Positions 34,001-39,900 of a stretch of DNA of 64,000 nt are shown one piece after another; the stretch's first letter is position 1, and every line of letters begins with the position of its first letter. The position numbers and the translations under genes are program-made. The stretch is from Nemertoderma westbladi (lineage: Eukaryota; Xenacoelomorpha; Nemertodermatida; Nemertodermatidae), in NCBI GenBank assembly GCA_032718475.1, contig JAUCBJ010004458.1, positions 1-64,000 of the forward strand, given 5' to 3'. The notes under the pieces were generated by a model. That model searched no databases. It worked only from the letters and a program-made list of their open reading frames with translations, and was not told the DNA's origin.

Positions 34001-35259
34001 TACTGTAGATACGTGAGGTGATGTGAACATAGACTACAGTATTGTTGTGCTGTAAACATAGACTACTGTAGGTAGATACGTGAGGTGATGTGAACATAGA
34101 CTACAGTATGTGTGGTGCTGTAAACATAGACTACTGTAGATACGTGAGGTGCTGTGAACATAGACTACAGTATGTGTGGTGCTGTAAACATAGACTACTG
34201 TAGATACGTGAGGTGCTGTGAACATAGACTACAGTATGTGTGGTGCTGTAAACATAGACTACAGTATGTGTGGTGCTGTGAACATAGACTACTGTAGATA
34301 CGTGAGGTGATGTGAACATAGACTACAGTCGGTGAGGTGCTGTGAACATAGACGGCAGTCGGTGAGGTGTTGTGAACATAGACTACAGTAGGTGTGGTGC
34401 TGTGATCATAGACAACAGCAAAGTGATGTCTACACAGACTTCGTAAAGTCTTGTAAACATACTGTAATCTACTGTAAAGCAAAGTGATGTCTACATAGTC
34501 TACAGAAAAGTGATGTCTACCATCTACAGTACATAGACTTCATAAAGTCTTGCAAACATGGTCTACAGCAAAGTGATGTCAACATACTGTAGAATACAAT
34601 AAATTGATGTCTACATAGATTACATAAAGCAAAGTTATTATATCTAAGCCTACAGGACTACATAAAGCCATTACTGTAGGTACATAGACTAGCAAAGTGT
34701 TGTGTACAAAGACCACATCAAGATCAAAGTGCTGTCTACTTAGACTACAGCAAAGTGCTTTTTACATAAAACTACAGTAAAATGCTGTCTACATAAACAG
34801 CAAAGTGATGTCTACATATAGAGTCTTGAGTCTTCAGCACTCGTCCACGCGTCCCGTAAATTATTTATGTAAATAATAAAATCGTCATAGTAAAGTTATT
34901 GTATTCCGAAAACGTTTTTGTTTCAGATGGTTTTGCAGCAGTTGTACGATGTTATCGGTACTAGAATCCCTCCCTCTTCCCAACTCGAAACATTCACGCT
35001 ATCATGTGTCCGGTTGGCATGGCAACTCTGTATCAACAGCCCGCCATTGACTCTCGAGTACCGGTCAAACGACTTCGACCACGCTATCCACCAAATAGCC
35101 GCCCCGACATCCCAGGGAGAGTCAACTGATTCTTCTTCGCCGCTTCCGGTTGCTAAGGCAACAAACATTCAGTACCGTTGGCCAGGACTTATTATAAAAA
35201 ACAGTGGGGAGTGTTTAGTGAGGGCACAAGTATCTCAGGCCTTACCGTTTTCCAATTAA
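3568..35259 (+). CDS. MIEAP (SPATA18)-like protein, eight-exon gene
   Basis: Joining 3568-4042, 6934-7117, 7793-7966, 8972-9180, 9770-9947, 22918-23194, 23814-23996 and 34927-35259 gives 2013 nt: an open frame of 670 codons plus stop, with every junction GT-AG and phase-consistent. Residues 1 to about 350 are helical and not recognised. Residues about 380-420 look like a coiled coil. Residues about 455-660 resemble the C-terminal domain of mitochondria-eating protein: an FxxLY-type start, SFRAVEANF, then RIPPSSQ, CVRLAWQLC..SPPLTLEY and a final YRWPGLI...GECLV block. Vertebrate SPATA18 acts in mitochondrial quality control; that role here is inference. Start: first in-frame ATG. Most introns are loaded with minisatellites, and intron 5 hosts three other genes. 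Alternative: the exon 5 to exon 6 join across 13 kb could be wrong and two genes present. Confidence 0.75.
4018..5455 (+). repeat. 41-bp minisatellite carrying a 5' splice site
   Basis: About 35 near-identical units of 41 bp, with occasional 44-bp units carrying an extra ATA/ATG triplet. Each unit copies the last 25 nt of exon 1 (GGGAAACATCTAGCGGAACA plus GTTAG) and the first 16 nt of intron 1 (GTAAGGTAATAATGTC). Nearly every unit therefore has the donor string TTAG|GTAAGG. Substitutions between units are few (GGG/GTG, AT/GT), indicating recent amplification or homogenisation. Confidence 0.95.
5456..6850 (+). repeat. diverged continuation of the 41-bp array
   Basis: Degenerate and compound units follow the homogeneous block. 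Full units alternate with a variant half carrying ACTGCCTGGAGACATCTAGT and GGACGGGATAGGTTAGATAG, giving a higher-order pattern of about 85 bp from about 5690 onward. The array is interrupted by a LINE fragment at 6311-6681 and ends near 6850, about 80 bp before the exon 2 acceptor. Confidence 0.9.
6311..6681 (-). mobile_element. non-LTR retrotransposon 3' tail fragment
   Basis: The minus strand encodes a reverse-transcriptase C-terminal tail (LRFAGHCFRREDQPVHNL, then QPMTFLRRILKDTGL). It is 5'-truncated. CATCTAGTGGAC is found on both sides (6299-6310 and 6682-6693), consistent with a 12-bp target-site duplication in the host minisatellite. The LINE 3' end, at the low coordinate, reads CCGATCCTAGTA on the sense strand, close to the 3' end of the copy at 29087-29412. 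The fragment is non-coding for the host gene. Confidence 0.85.
6934..7117 (+). CDS. MIEAP-like gene exon 2
   Basis: Acceptor TTTGTTAG|CC completes the phase-1 codon of exon 1 (G+CC, Ala) and continues LHEKTIERLGQHGFVN. The exon ends at GACAAG|GTTGGT in phase 2. The encoded segment is helical and charged, with no recognised domain. Confidence 0.75.
7118..7792 (+). other. intron 2, contains dispersed repeat copy
   Basis: Holds a run of 10 G at 7178-7187 and, at about 7245-7400, a copy of a dispersed repeat. Its core is GGGAAAGGAGCAGGTTACAG, then CAAAACAATAAAC-like, then TCAGCTGTTATTTGCGTCC. Other copies lie near 8745, 13590, 38200 (reverse) and 47640. Nothing else is seen in the intron. Confidence 0.7.
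7793..7966 (+). CDS. MIEAP-like gene exon 3
   Basis: Acceptor CCTTTTCAG|G has a good pyrimidine tract. The codon AG|G continues YSHQRLMVSNESDVQD. The exon ends at TTACG|GTAAAT in phase 2. The product segment is helical (DKLIEELRVRIDGDKEAL). Confidence 0.78.
8745..8900 (+). repeat. dispersed repeat copy in intron 3
   Basis: Shares GAGAGTAAATCAGCTGTTAT, then CCCCTGGAGAG.GATG and TTTTTATTGCGTC, with the copy near 7330-7400. It is a diverged member of the same interspersed family. Confidence 0.7.
8972..9180 (+). CDS. MIEAP-like gene exon 4
   Basis: Acceptor TTTTATAG|G completes CG|G (Arg), then LFNDRRKDRRFDGSIPILSV. The exon ends GTTGATG|GTAAGT, a near-perfect donor, in phase 1. The segment is a basic stretch followed by a serine-rich linker. 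Confidence 0.78.
9270..9308 (+). repeat. (TTG)n microsatellite
   Basis: Imperfect TTG/GTG triplet run just before a tRNA-like segment. Confidence 0.85.
9345..9560 (+). mobile_element. tRNA-derived SINE-like element
   Basis: The segment has an A-box-like TGGCTCAGTTGG (9360-9371) and a B-box-like GAGTTCAATCGC (9403-9414) at tRNA-like spacing, followed by a body unrelated to tRNA. The boxes are degenerate and it does not fold as a canonical tRNA, so I call a SINE head rather than a tRNA gene. The ends are approximate. Confidence 0.65.
9770..9947 (+). CDS. MIEAP-like gene exon 5
   Basis: Acceptor T7AG|GA completes G|GA (Gly), then SHALSNGDIVVNGNRHGVG. The second half, RLRMELAAVRQQVEKLSSRE, is heptad-like and continues into exon 6 (ISYLNSKLAAL). 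The exon ends CTCAAAG|GTTAGA in phase 2, matching the one-base start of exon 6 13 kb away. Confidence 0.72.
9981..10597. other. intron 5 left part, no feature
   Basis: AT-rich non-coding sequence. I see nothing coding or repetitive here. Confidence 0.5.
10598..11705. mobile_element. foldback-type inverted-repeat element A
   Basis: The arm at about 10838-11058 is inverted at about 11464-11690. Shared strings include CAGAACACAAGCGAACACAC, CACGCGTTGC and TAAATATTCATTTCTTATCA. The outer arm is made of short tandem GAACACA/CGAACAC units. A partial direct copy of the outer arm lies at 10598-10705, so the left side is duplicated. The loop (11059-11463) is unique and has no ORF of note. No transposase is visible; a non-autonomous foldback element is the best description. 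Confidence 0.8.
11706..12344. other. intronic spacer, no gene recognised
   Basis: A 65-residue ORF at 11858-12055 has a cysteine cluster (CRTCRSCALLHICNNC), but no family can be named and no splice or start context supports it. Otherwise AT-rich. Confidence 0.4.
12345..13960. mobile_element. element B bounded by long inverted repeats
   Basis: Left-arm sequence ATCACTACTCACCAAAGTAC (near 12370-12390) recurs as its reverse complement near 13910-13930. The similarity extends over about 110 bp on each side: GCCGTTGAC outward, and GTAGGTAC, then ATTTA.GTCTCA inward. The interior of about 1.4 kb has no recognisable transposase. It includes a piece of the dispersed repeat at about 13600-13665 (AACCAAAACAATAAACGATG). 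Confidence 0.7.
14275..15834 (-). CDS. mitochondrial ribosomal protein mS26-like, with repeat tail
   Basis: 519 residues, one uninterrupted frame. Residues about 27-200 resemble mS26 (MRPS26) of the mitochondrial small subunit: KPRYIPTSASKVGRVREPTP near the start, a YxxYGRQMELLKEHF helix, REQVNREWNERVAAER, and the closing block INYKNIEEVIDTALDNPKDY then NYYGLADGSKVV. The N-terminus (GRTGKLFVCPGHVAMVSQKR) is basic and could be a mitochondrial presequence. The known family is about 200 residues; here about 300 more follow, ending in about 22 copies of an eight-residue GRPDRYSE-type repeat (residues about 317-495). It lies antisense inside intron 5 of the MIEAP-like gene and has no introns. Minus-strand AATAAA signals lie near 14224-14234. 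A splice near SKVV (AAG|GTAGTC) that skips the tail cannot be excluded. Confidence 0.75.
   Translation of the reverse strand: MMSLTLGRTGKLFVCPGHVAMVSQKRYRKPRYIPTSASKVGRVREPTPINVDDTLFLQSAYETYGRQMELLKEHFKKELEFENNLGNSPLQAVAVKAEDNLRREQVNREWNERVAAERGERLREESLMLAESDRTESNTGEVKQTEEELSEVQEMLESSINYKNIEEVIDTALDNPKDYNYYGLADGSKVVTPTTPWVGSRDPEVIEPIGERERLIALFRGRRTTAAAMAEGVNVPMPPQRGARGLEWWSDTILPETSSLWDNKNSPVPDSTGTPGWYDDESRDVSVGQGADIIQARGPDRYKSGASDKYRDVGRYDSGRPDRYSEGRPDRYSEGRPDRYSDGRPDRHNERRPDRYSEGRPNRYTEGRPGRYAEGRPDRYTDGRPGRYAEGRPDRYTDGRPDRYNERRPDRHNERCPDRSNYGCPDRYNEGRPDRYNVRHLEGRPDRHREERPDRHNEGYPDRHNEERPDRHREERPDRHNEGYPDRHNVGRRRYNDDLRDADSHKVADKDLDHEDGDR
14365..14890 (-). repeat. 24-bp coding minisatellite in the mS26-like gene
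   Basis: About 22 units of 24 bp (plus strand: TGTATCTGTCCGGACGCCCT plus TCAC) encode GRPDRY/H plus two variable residues on the minus strand. The period is a multiple of three and no unit breaks the frame. Long ORFs on the opposite strand here (CVCPD and VSVRTP repeats) are shadows of this array. Confidence 0.9.
15835..16566. other. AT-rich spacer between two minus-strand genes
   Basis: No coding signal. It should contain the mS26-like promoter (right of 15834) and the 3' end of the TTD14-like gene. A minus-strand ATTAAA (16541-16546) is a possible poly(A) signal for the latter. Confidence 0.5.
16567..17904 (-). CDS. TTD14-like P-loop NTPase
   Basis: 445 residues in one exon. Residues 71-78 are a Walker A motif, GGPCGGKT, in KLVLTGGPCGGKTTSQVRLS. 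VYRVPEIATTLLLGGVKW follows, and SLIICDRGALDPKAYV (about 149-164) is Walker B-like. This is the pattern of the AAA_28/NadR-like kinase domain of Drosophila TTD14 (TRPL translocation defect 14) and its animal homologues. The C-terminal half (QRAHYHVQYLYTP, FELFCLQGDPEHVPVYKQRY, LETYTSLEGLALKLPPFLEV) fits the second, CYTH-like domain of that family. TTD14 in flies is a GTP-binding factor needed for TRPL trafficking; the function here is inferred. The length is close to the fly protein. The first 60 residues are basic and serine-rich. An internal ATG (MFTVLV, residue 28) is an alternative start. It lies in intron 5 of the MIEAP-like gene, antisense, and divergent from the HMGB-like gene. Confidence 0.85.
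   Translation of the reverse strand: MTYFLFCSAVSCVSRSSRHRGLKNNISMFTVLVGTAGRTWRPYSGLSNQFKHSALAPSRHLHRVHKLVLTGGPCGGKTTSQVRLSNFFEKLGWQVYRVPEIATTLLLGGVKWARMDLEQQTKFQENMIACILQVEQTFFDLAENSNRNSLIICDRGALDPKAYVSEDVWSTILSRHPEWSEESLRDIRYDQVVHMVSAANGAPDHYSTSNNPARRESVDEAVRLDRRISEAWLGHSAYDFIDNSTGFTMKVRRMISAVCERLRVDVSDRLGVHSRRRRFLLASPVADPTLLQPYQRAHYHVQYLYTPHRKKRHMVHERCLDDHQCTYTHTIWGDANPGELPPEIVSHINHKDFELFCLQGDPEHVPVYKQRYSFVYNNTYFQLDEYLSPPRAIGVVVLETYTSLEGLALKLPPFLEVKKEITRDHQYSMFYLSKADKSTMKFRYS
17905..18847. promoter_or_regulatory. divergent intergenic region, TTD14-like / HMGB-like
   Basis: About 940 bp separate the two start codons, so promoters for both genes must lie here. I see no clear TATA pair. A short palindromic cluster (GTCGACCATTAAT repeats, 18357-18416) and a dispersed-repeat motif (AGCCACGAAGTTGGCGGAGC, from 18485) are present. 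Confidence 0.45.
18848..19387 (+). CDS. two-box HMGB-like chromatin protein
   Basis: 179 residues, single exon. After a lysine-rich start, HMG box A spans about 18-86 (HIKRPLSAYFYFTNNLRDQY, EEWRSLTENQRKPF, KKRYDTEMAPYRK) and box B about 93-155 (VKRPPSAYILFTSDFRKKL, ASVAWKALGAVEKKKYENKA). A short acidic tail follows (GDEDDDSYESDE, 168-179). This is the HMGB1/2 or insect HMGD/DSP1 type layout: DNA-bending nuclear proteins. The acidic tail is much shorter than in vertebrate HMGB1. The ATG context CACAATGAGT is good and is the first start that keeps box A in frame. The gene is intact, without the introns that vertebrate HMGB genes have, and nested in intron 5 of the MIEAP-like gene on the same strand. 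It could be a functional retrogene. Confidence 0.93.
   Translation: MSSKSKQAKKAAKPGSHIKRPLSAYFYFTNNLRDQYKKQGKQLAPTLFAKVSGEEWRSLTENQRKPFDLKAQQDKKRYDTEMAPYRKEKEAKVKRPPSAYILFTSDFRKKLTVKERSNVTQVIRDASVAWKALGAVEKKKYENKAAELKAAWKSAGDSKAVATGNNVGDEDDDSYESDE
19482..19487 (+). terminator. poly(A) signal of the HMGB-like gene
   Basis: AATAAA lies about 95 nt after the stop codon and is followed by a T/GT-rich stretch (TTTGTTTTTGTTTTTACTTTG), typical of a cleavage region. Confidence 0.75.
19510..20424. other. non-coding, with 21-nt poly-G
   Basis: AT-rich sequence with no ORF. A run of 21 G occurs at 20296-20316. Confidence 0.6.
20425..21690 (+). mobile_element. degenerate non-LTR retrotransposon RT
   Basis: Starts with a reverse-transcriptase active site (FKLILYADDRALIFY) near 20480-20520. 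An in-frame stop follows at about 20565, then NKLCIHYGKTESILFGSKRK, VKYLGAIL, a frameshift near 20890, and the jockey/CR1-like C-terminus (RVKQLRLNHVHKVYNG, NGIKNWNALPNEIKNL). The 3' end has a (TATC)n tail at 21673-21689. It is 5'-truncated and broken, hence non-functional. Confidence 0.85.
21691..22564. other. intronic, no feature recognised
   Basis: Short ORFs only. No repeat structure or motif is recognised. Confidence 0.5.
22565..22690 (+). mobile_element. third LINE tail fragment
   Basis: Reads TFLRRLLKDTGLDYADNLEK, then IMGDSDFRRHNFVDR on the plus strand. It belongs to the same tail family as 6311-6681 and 29087-29412 but is shorter and more diverged. No target duplication is visible. 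Confidence 0.75.
22918..23194 (+). CDS. MIEAP-like gene exon 6
   Basis: Acceptor TGTCGCAG|G completes AG|G, then ISYLNSKLAALNVSQD, finishing the coiled coil. A serine/threonine linker follows, then the start of the MIEAP-like domain (DIAYQFNVLYQRDRVVCIKA). The exon ends ATGGTG|GTAAGT, a strong phase-0 donor. Confidence 0.78.
23195..23813 (+). other. intron 6, no feature
   Basis: AT-rich. A short ATTAATTAATC direct repeat lies near 23345-23385. Nothing else is seen. Confidence 0.6.
23814..23996 (+). CDS. MIEAP-like gene exon 7
   Basis: Acceptor TTTCATTGCAG|CTG is in phase 0. Encodes LSFRAVEANFARSTEYMRRL, then LGLPLEDYM and the linker to exon 8. It ends CATCAG|GTTGGG in phase 0. This donor is weak beyond the GT, while the array starting 24 nt downstream contains many stronger donor-like strings. 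Confidence 0.78.
24020..27424 (+). repeat. 30-bp minisatellite, block A
   Basis: About 113 units of AGGTGAGGTGCTGTGAACAT plus AGACTACAGT, almost strictly 30 bp. Variants (ATGTGAGG, AGGTAAGG, GAGCATTGACTGCAGT) recur in a fixed order and form higher-order repeats of several units. Because the period divides by three, the minus strand is open for about 3.6 kb (VYVHSTSPTV repeats), but that frame has no ATG. Confidence 0.95.
27691..28149 (-). CDS. hypothetical zinc-knuckle protein
   Basis: 152 residues from an ATG in good context (GAGAAGATGA). A polar N-terminus contains a basic cluster (KKRKPKPREW, possible nuclear signal), followed by IECSHCQSSWTE and NFLCGVCAAVKIE: two CxxC pairs about 26 residues apart, a PHD- or zinc-ribbon-like arrangement lacking a histidine. 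I cannot name a family. A possible donor (CCTAG|GTATTA) after the second CxxC means this could be a first exon rather than a whole gene. It sits inside a segment inserted in the minisatellite, so a transposon origin is plausible. Confidence 0.45.
   Translation of the reverse strand: MNTGTQQNQRLSQVGMVTSKPARLSTRIQLQNTNANNKLKANRTSSEESVIGTKKRKPKPREWTTAKIECSHCQSSWTEIETPIADGLDLSNQNFLCGVCAAVKIESLEAGIPRYYYYKERQPAFNKYILIQNRSNAKRLIMKTSTALIIFL
28150..28985. other. non-coding, rich in TACCGG palindromes
   Basis: Upstream of the antisense ORF. Multiple GGTACCGGTA-type strings occur between 28360 and 28690, and the segment near 28840-28910 resembles a widespread ACCAAGTTTGG-containing repeat. No gene is seen. 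Confidence 0.5.
29016..34430 (+). repeat. 30-bp minisatellite, block B
   Basis: Same unit as 24020-27424, but with more length variants: 27-bp units lacking CAGTA, and units with TAGATACG inserts. Many sub-blocks of three to five units repeat nearly identically (for example the TGTAGATACGTGAGGTGATG marker recurs every about 94-124 bp from 32790 to 34310). Interrupted by a LINE tail at 29087-29412. Confidence 0.95.
29087..29412 (+). mobile_element. LINE 3' tail inserted in the minisatellite
   Basis: Encodes LQKRRLMLAGHCFRRQDQPV, then QPMTFLKRLLKDTGL, and ends with an (ATC)n tail. ACATTAGGTGA flanks it on both sides (29076-29086 and 29413-29423), an 11-bp target duplication of the minisatellite unit. 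It is 5'-truncated and of the same family as 6311-6681. Confidence 0.88.
34431..34815 (+). repeat. degenerate edge of the 30-bp array
   Basis: Irregular repeats of AGCAAAGTGATGTCTACATA and related strings, clearly diverged from the 30-bp unit and ending about 110 bp before the exon 8 acceptor. Confidence 0.75.
34927..35259 (+). CDS. MIEAP-like gene exon 8 (terminal)
   Basis: Acceptor TTTTTGTTTCAG|ATG is in phase 0. Encodes MVLQQLYDVIGTRIPPSSQ, LSCVRLAWQLCINSPPLTLE and, near the end, IQYRWPGLIIKNSGECLV. These are the most diagnostic blocks for the MIEAP/SPATA18 C-terminal domain. Stop TAA at 35257-35259; a candidate AATAAA is at 35500-35505. Confidence 0.82.
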   Translation: MVLQQLYDVIGTRIPPSSQLETFTLSCVRLAWQLCINSPPLTLEYRSNDFDHAIHQIAAPTSQGESTDSSSPLPVAKATNIQYRWPGLIIKNSGECLVRAQVSQALPFSN

Positions 35260-35904
35260 TATTGTCAGTGTAGAGTGATTTGTTGAAGTAATTAGCTGTG
35301 CATCAGTATTACAAGATTGGGAAACGTAAAGTTAAAGTGTTGGGCGCGCAGACTGAAAGTCAAATGGGGTGCTTTACAACTGAAAGGGGTTTTTTTACAA
35401 ATTAATTTCCGGTTAATTTCTATTTTTTTTATTTTGTAATCCGTTTTTAATTCAGTTGATGAAGTATAGTACAGTAGTAGTGGTAAAATAATTTATTATA
35501 ATAAATGCCCCTATTAGGGGCCAACAGTTAGGGTTTATTTTGCCTTGCAATACAATATTTTTAGCAACAAGATCAGAATCATTTATCAGAGTTTATTATA
35601 AATAATAAATTTGATCGGTTTATTCTCAGAAGAAACTTTCACTACTGCCTTGTTCTTAGATAAATATCTCAGATCGTTCTTTAATAATCTCCAGTACCAA
35701 TATCACTCAAACAGGATGCGCAACATATGAGAACCATTTATGTCAACTATCAACTCGAAAGGATAATAAACAAAAAAATATCCCCTGAGATATGGGATAT
35801 TTCCCTACACAGCAGTTGACTGGAGAACTTCTCATCAAGCACTCACAGAGACTCAGCCAAAGGTTCTGTAAACATCTGCCAATTAAAAATCCAAGCCTCG
35901 AAAA
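35260..35904. other. 3' UTR and downstream flank
   Basis: Contains AATAAA at 35500-35505, the likely poly(A) signal of the MIEAP-like gene. No further gene is seen. Confidence 0.55.
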
Positions 35905-36060
35905 AATCCAAGGCGCCTTAAGCGTTTAGTGGCTAAATCTGTTGTCTTGAATACACATCCATCTGGAGGACGTCGTGGGTTCGATCCCTGTATGAGGGCT
36001 CTAGGGTAGGATTCGTTTTGGCGCGAACGCTTAGGAAGGGGGGGGGGGGGGGGGGGGGGA
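35905..36060 (+). mobile_element. tRNA-derived SINE-like element with poly-G
   Basis: A-box-like TTTAGTGGCTAAA is followed by an exact B-box, GGTTCGATCCC (35978-35988). A run of 22 G occurs at 36038-36059. No clean cloverleaf forms, so this is probably a SINE head rather than a working tRNA. The ends are approximate. Confidence 0.65.
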
Positions 36061-36704
36061 TAACCACCCTGGTGTATTTTTTAAAATTTGTTTATATCTC
36101 CAGATATGGTTTGAAAAATGCATAGAAAACGATAGACCATCGAAAAGAGAATGAGCTTAAAGTAAATACAAAAATGTGATTTTTTTGGCGCCCCCTAGCG
36201 AGTGGTGAGATTAAAAAAAAATTTAATTTTAATTTAATTTTCGATACCACACAAAAAGAGACCCGTTTCCTCCAAAGTCAATAGTTACCGTTGTATTTTT
36301 GCTCGTACTTAGGTGTTGATTGAGCCGATTTTCTACCGGAGGGTTCAATTTTGATTGCGTCAGATACCGCTAACCCCTATAAATCTATCTTTTTGGAAGA
36401 AAATCCCTGTCAAAAGGCAACAATTTATTGAAATGAAGCATATGCAGTAATTACAAACAAGCAGACACGAGACAGCGCGCAAATTCATTACGTTGTAAGT
36501 AAATGTTTATGTGAGTTGGACTTCAGAAAAAATATAAGTTTATAGAATTATTATCAATATAATAACGATTACGGTAATAATACTAACTAAGTATAACTAG
36601 GGGTATAAACGGTTCAAGGATGAAGGTCCGAATAGCTATAGATTATGGGAACAAACGAGAATCCATAGCACAGGTTACAGACCAAGCGGCGCACCTAATG
36701 GCCA
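36061..36704. other. non-coding spacer
   Basis: AT-rich. Includes a GCGCCCCCTAGCG motif (near 36189) that has a relative near 43047 (CCCTCTAGCGG). No gene is seen. Confidence 0.45.
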
Positions 36705-36895
36705 CTTTCGGTCCACCCGTCCCATTCGGTCCACCCGTCCCATTCGCCCCCCCCCCCGTCCCATTCCGTCCCCCCTTCCGATTCGGACATTCCGTACCAT
36801 TCGGACATTCGTCCCATTCGGACCTTCGTCCCATTCGGACCTTCGTCCCATTCGGACATTCGGACCTTTGTCCCATTCGGACCTTCGTCCCTCGG
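36705..36895 (+). repeat. short-period CATTCGGACC/CGTCC minisatellite
   Basis: Imperfect 12-18 bp units of CCATTCGG(A/T)CC(A)TTCGTC. An 11-nt poly-C lies at 36747-36757. It is open in several frames only because of its repetitive composition. Confidence 0.85.
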
Positions 36896-36934
36896 GCCTT
36901 GACAAAAGCGAGATTAGTCGATCTCATGATATAA

Positions 36935-39900
36935 AAGAGATTAGTCGCTACTATTAGATTATTACCGTACCGCTAACAGCTCATATGTTACGAAGAAAAT
37001 AATACCTAAGTCAAATTTTCTAGTAACTTTTGTACTCTAATTCAAATATTATTTTAACGGTAATATTGACCTATTACATCGATATTTTAAATAATACGCA
37101 TGTTTAATTAATTGTTCTTAAGATGAGCGACTAAATATCATAATTTGTCACCCACCTTGGATGCGGGTTACTGTACATACCAATGTGCCCAATTAAACCA
37201 GAAGCATCTAAACCAAGAAAATATTCGTGAAAACTTGTTAAAAAACATAAAAATAAAAAGAACAGCAAAATCAATAAAATCCAGAACTCATTTTTGTTTA
37301 AAAAAGTTTTATATTGAATAATATTTTAACAATTAAATGACAAGCAGCCATTCTAGAACACTACGTGGCGGTTGGAGATAGTTGTGAGATATTGGATATT
37401 CAGTATAGCACCATGAAGCCTACCAATAAATACCAAGAAAGCACCTTTACGGATGTACTTTAAATTAAGTCGGCGAGAAATACAACTGATTTATTTCTAA
37501 AATGCAATTAGTTAACGATGTTAGTTGGCCTTTTAACCTAACCGTAAAGCCACATCGGTTATTACCTAGAAGTACTGTAGATTGTGTTGATTAGAAGGGT
37601 GTGTCAGCACCATCATCAACCGTGGCTACTTGACCTTGATGATAAACTGCTTTATGGTATTACACCACTCAATAATCCACCTCCTATAAGCCCAAAGCAT
37701 AATATATCATCCTTCAACTGACATATTATTATTCAGATCTCCAGAAAATCGCTACATTTTTTGACCAAACTTAAAGGCGTCCAAGGACTGAAGGGTATTA
37801 TACCCTTGATGGGACACAAGTAAATATAATTATGGGACTCCCATAAACCTTGGGTTATTAAGAATTACTTAGGGTTTCTATTATTCACCGGTATTTAATT
37901 GACCGGCTTTGTAGTTTCCACTACCACCGATAGCGGCCAGAAGATAAATACATTTCCAAATACTGACAGTAAACAGTAAATAAATAGATAGAAGCTTTAA
38001 GTGGGACGATTAACAGATCATAAAAATAACAACTACTAGAGCGGCCTGGATAAAAATTGGGGTCAGAGTAAAACGCGGATCCGGATTCTACTTTTAACAT
38101 TGTCCCAACGGAAGTCGATTTTTTTTACATATTTAAAACTCCCAAAAATAAAACTATAACCTGTTCTATTGACTTTAGTTTATTGTTTTGGTTAAAATAA
38201 CGTGCCACTGTAACCTGCTCCTTTCCCTTAATTGATAATTTTGGAATCCGGATCCGCGTTTTACACCTTCCCTAAAAATTGTGATTGTGACAACAGTGCC
38301 AAAAAGAATTAGCGAGTAACTTTGGGTATATTGATGACTAAAACCCCATGCTCAAAAAAATATTATTATTATTTACCAAAGTACAATTTTTTTAGCAGTT
38401 TTGACACAATTTCAACATTTTATGTCGCTAAGCTATTCCATCAACCATAAAGGCTAATACTGACATTATATTTATAAATTCATTTTTTTGGATATATCGC
38501 TTGTCTTTAAGGTGAAAAATAGAACTTTTTATTCTTGACAACATTAAAACCAGTAGATTGAAGTTAAAGTTTCATCGCCCACCAGCAAATTTATTATTAT
38601 AAATACTACTCAGCACTGAAGTAATTATTATTACTACATAAAATAATACTTTTAATATTAATATTATAAACCACTTAAATAATAACAACAATCGACTAAA
38701 ATTCTACAATAAATTATTACAATAAAAGCAAAAAGCAAAACTACTGCATGGATAAAATGTGCGGTATGAGGAACATTTACATATTATCATTATATAATAA
38801 TTTATACACCGTTATATACAACACACAAGCGCCGGAGTTAAATAATTTATTAAATACAACCAATTCCACTGTGGTCTGTGGGAAAATAACGGCTCAAAAA
38901 TACCATAGAAAACCAAAACTTTCTTAATTTTATTTACATGGTATGGAATTAATGAACACGTAACTACAAAATCTAAATTGCTGGATATCGTTGTTAATAA
39001 TATTTATATGTACAGATTGAGTGGAAAAAAAATGCGTTCGAGGAAATTAAGAATTTGGATTGGGAGGAATAAAAAATTATCATATTTAGAGTGGAATATA
39101 ACAGGTTGCAACACCAGTAAATAATATAAAACTGCAAGATAGTGTGAGCAAATATAGCAACAAACAGACCACACCATGAACATTAAGAAGGAAAAACCTA
39201 GAAAACTATGTATCCATATAGCATGATCAATTTCTTTCACAATAGCATCATCACACTAAATAGGGAATTATTTAGAAATAAATATTAAATACATATATTA
39301 TTATAATTTATAAATAAGTTAGGCAGTTTACGTGCTGTATGTCGCCGGGACATAGTCCCTGGCATTGGGATGCCCTGAGTGGGGGGGTGGGAGGCGTTTG
39401 CCGCACCATACCTCCCACTATACCGTAACACTAGCCGTGCTACGGGCCGCAGCGTTTATTTCGGTGACCTTACTGGCGGTGGGGGATGTGGGTGAACGAC
39501 TGGCAATCACGTCATCTGTGCGAAATAAAATAAATATTTTTAATAATGAAAGAAATTTATCAAATTGTTAGAGATAATTTTCTAACAAGTACCACAGGCC
39601 TAGAAACTACTGGACTACAGTATTTTCTGGTTAGTTAGTGTAATACGGGCTAATTAATAGGCTTATACGAACAGTATTACTGATCGTGAGATCAAATTAA
39701 ATAATTTTGCCCTTAAGACTGATTAAATAGGCCAGGCCTACTGGCCATCACTGGCCTAACTTACTTTCACTGGCCTAACTTACTTTCACTGGCCTAACTT
39801 ACCTGTGGGTCGATTCACCGCACGGAATATTGTTCCGTTGAGTGCGACCATGGTATAAGTAACCGACTTAAAAGGACACGATGACATACAAATTCTAGAT

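Noticed and set aside
29776-34482. Many overlapping 60-95 codon minus-strand ORFs (CSQHLTY, YVHSTS repeats)
   Set aside because: They are all frame shadows of the 30-bp array, lacking start context or conservation.
35971-35998. Functional tRNA gene near an exact B-box
   Set aside because: The acceptor and D-arm pairing do not form a clean cloverleaf, and poly-G follows; a SINE head is more likely.
36620-36934. 104-codon proline/phenylalanine-rich ORF
   Set aside because: It follows the short CATTCGGACC minisatellite, which is open in several frames on both strands.
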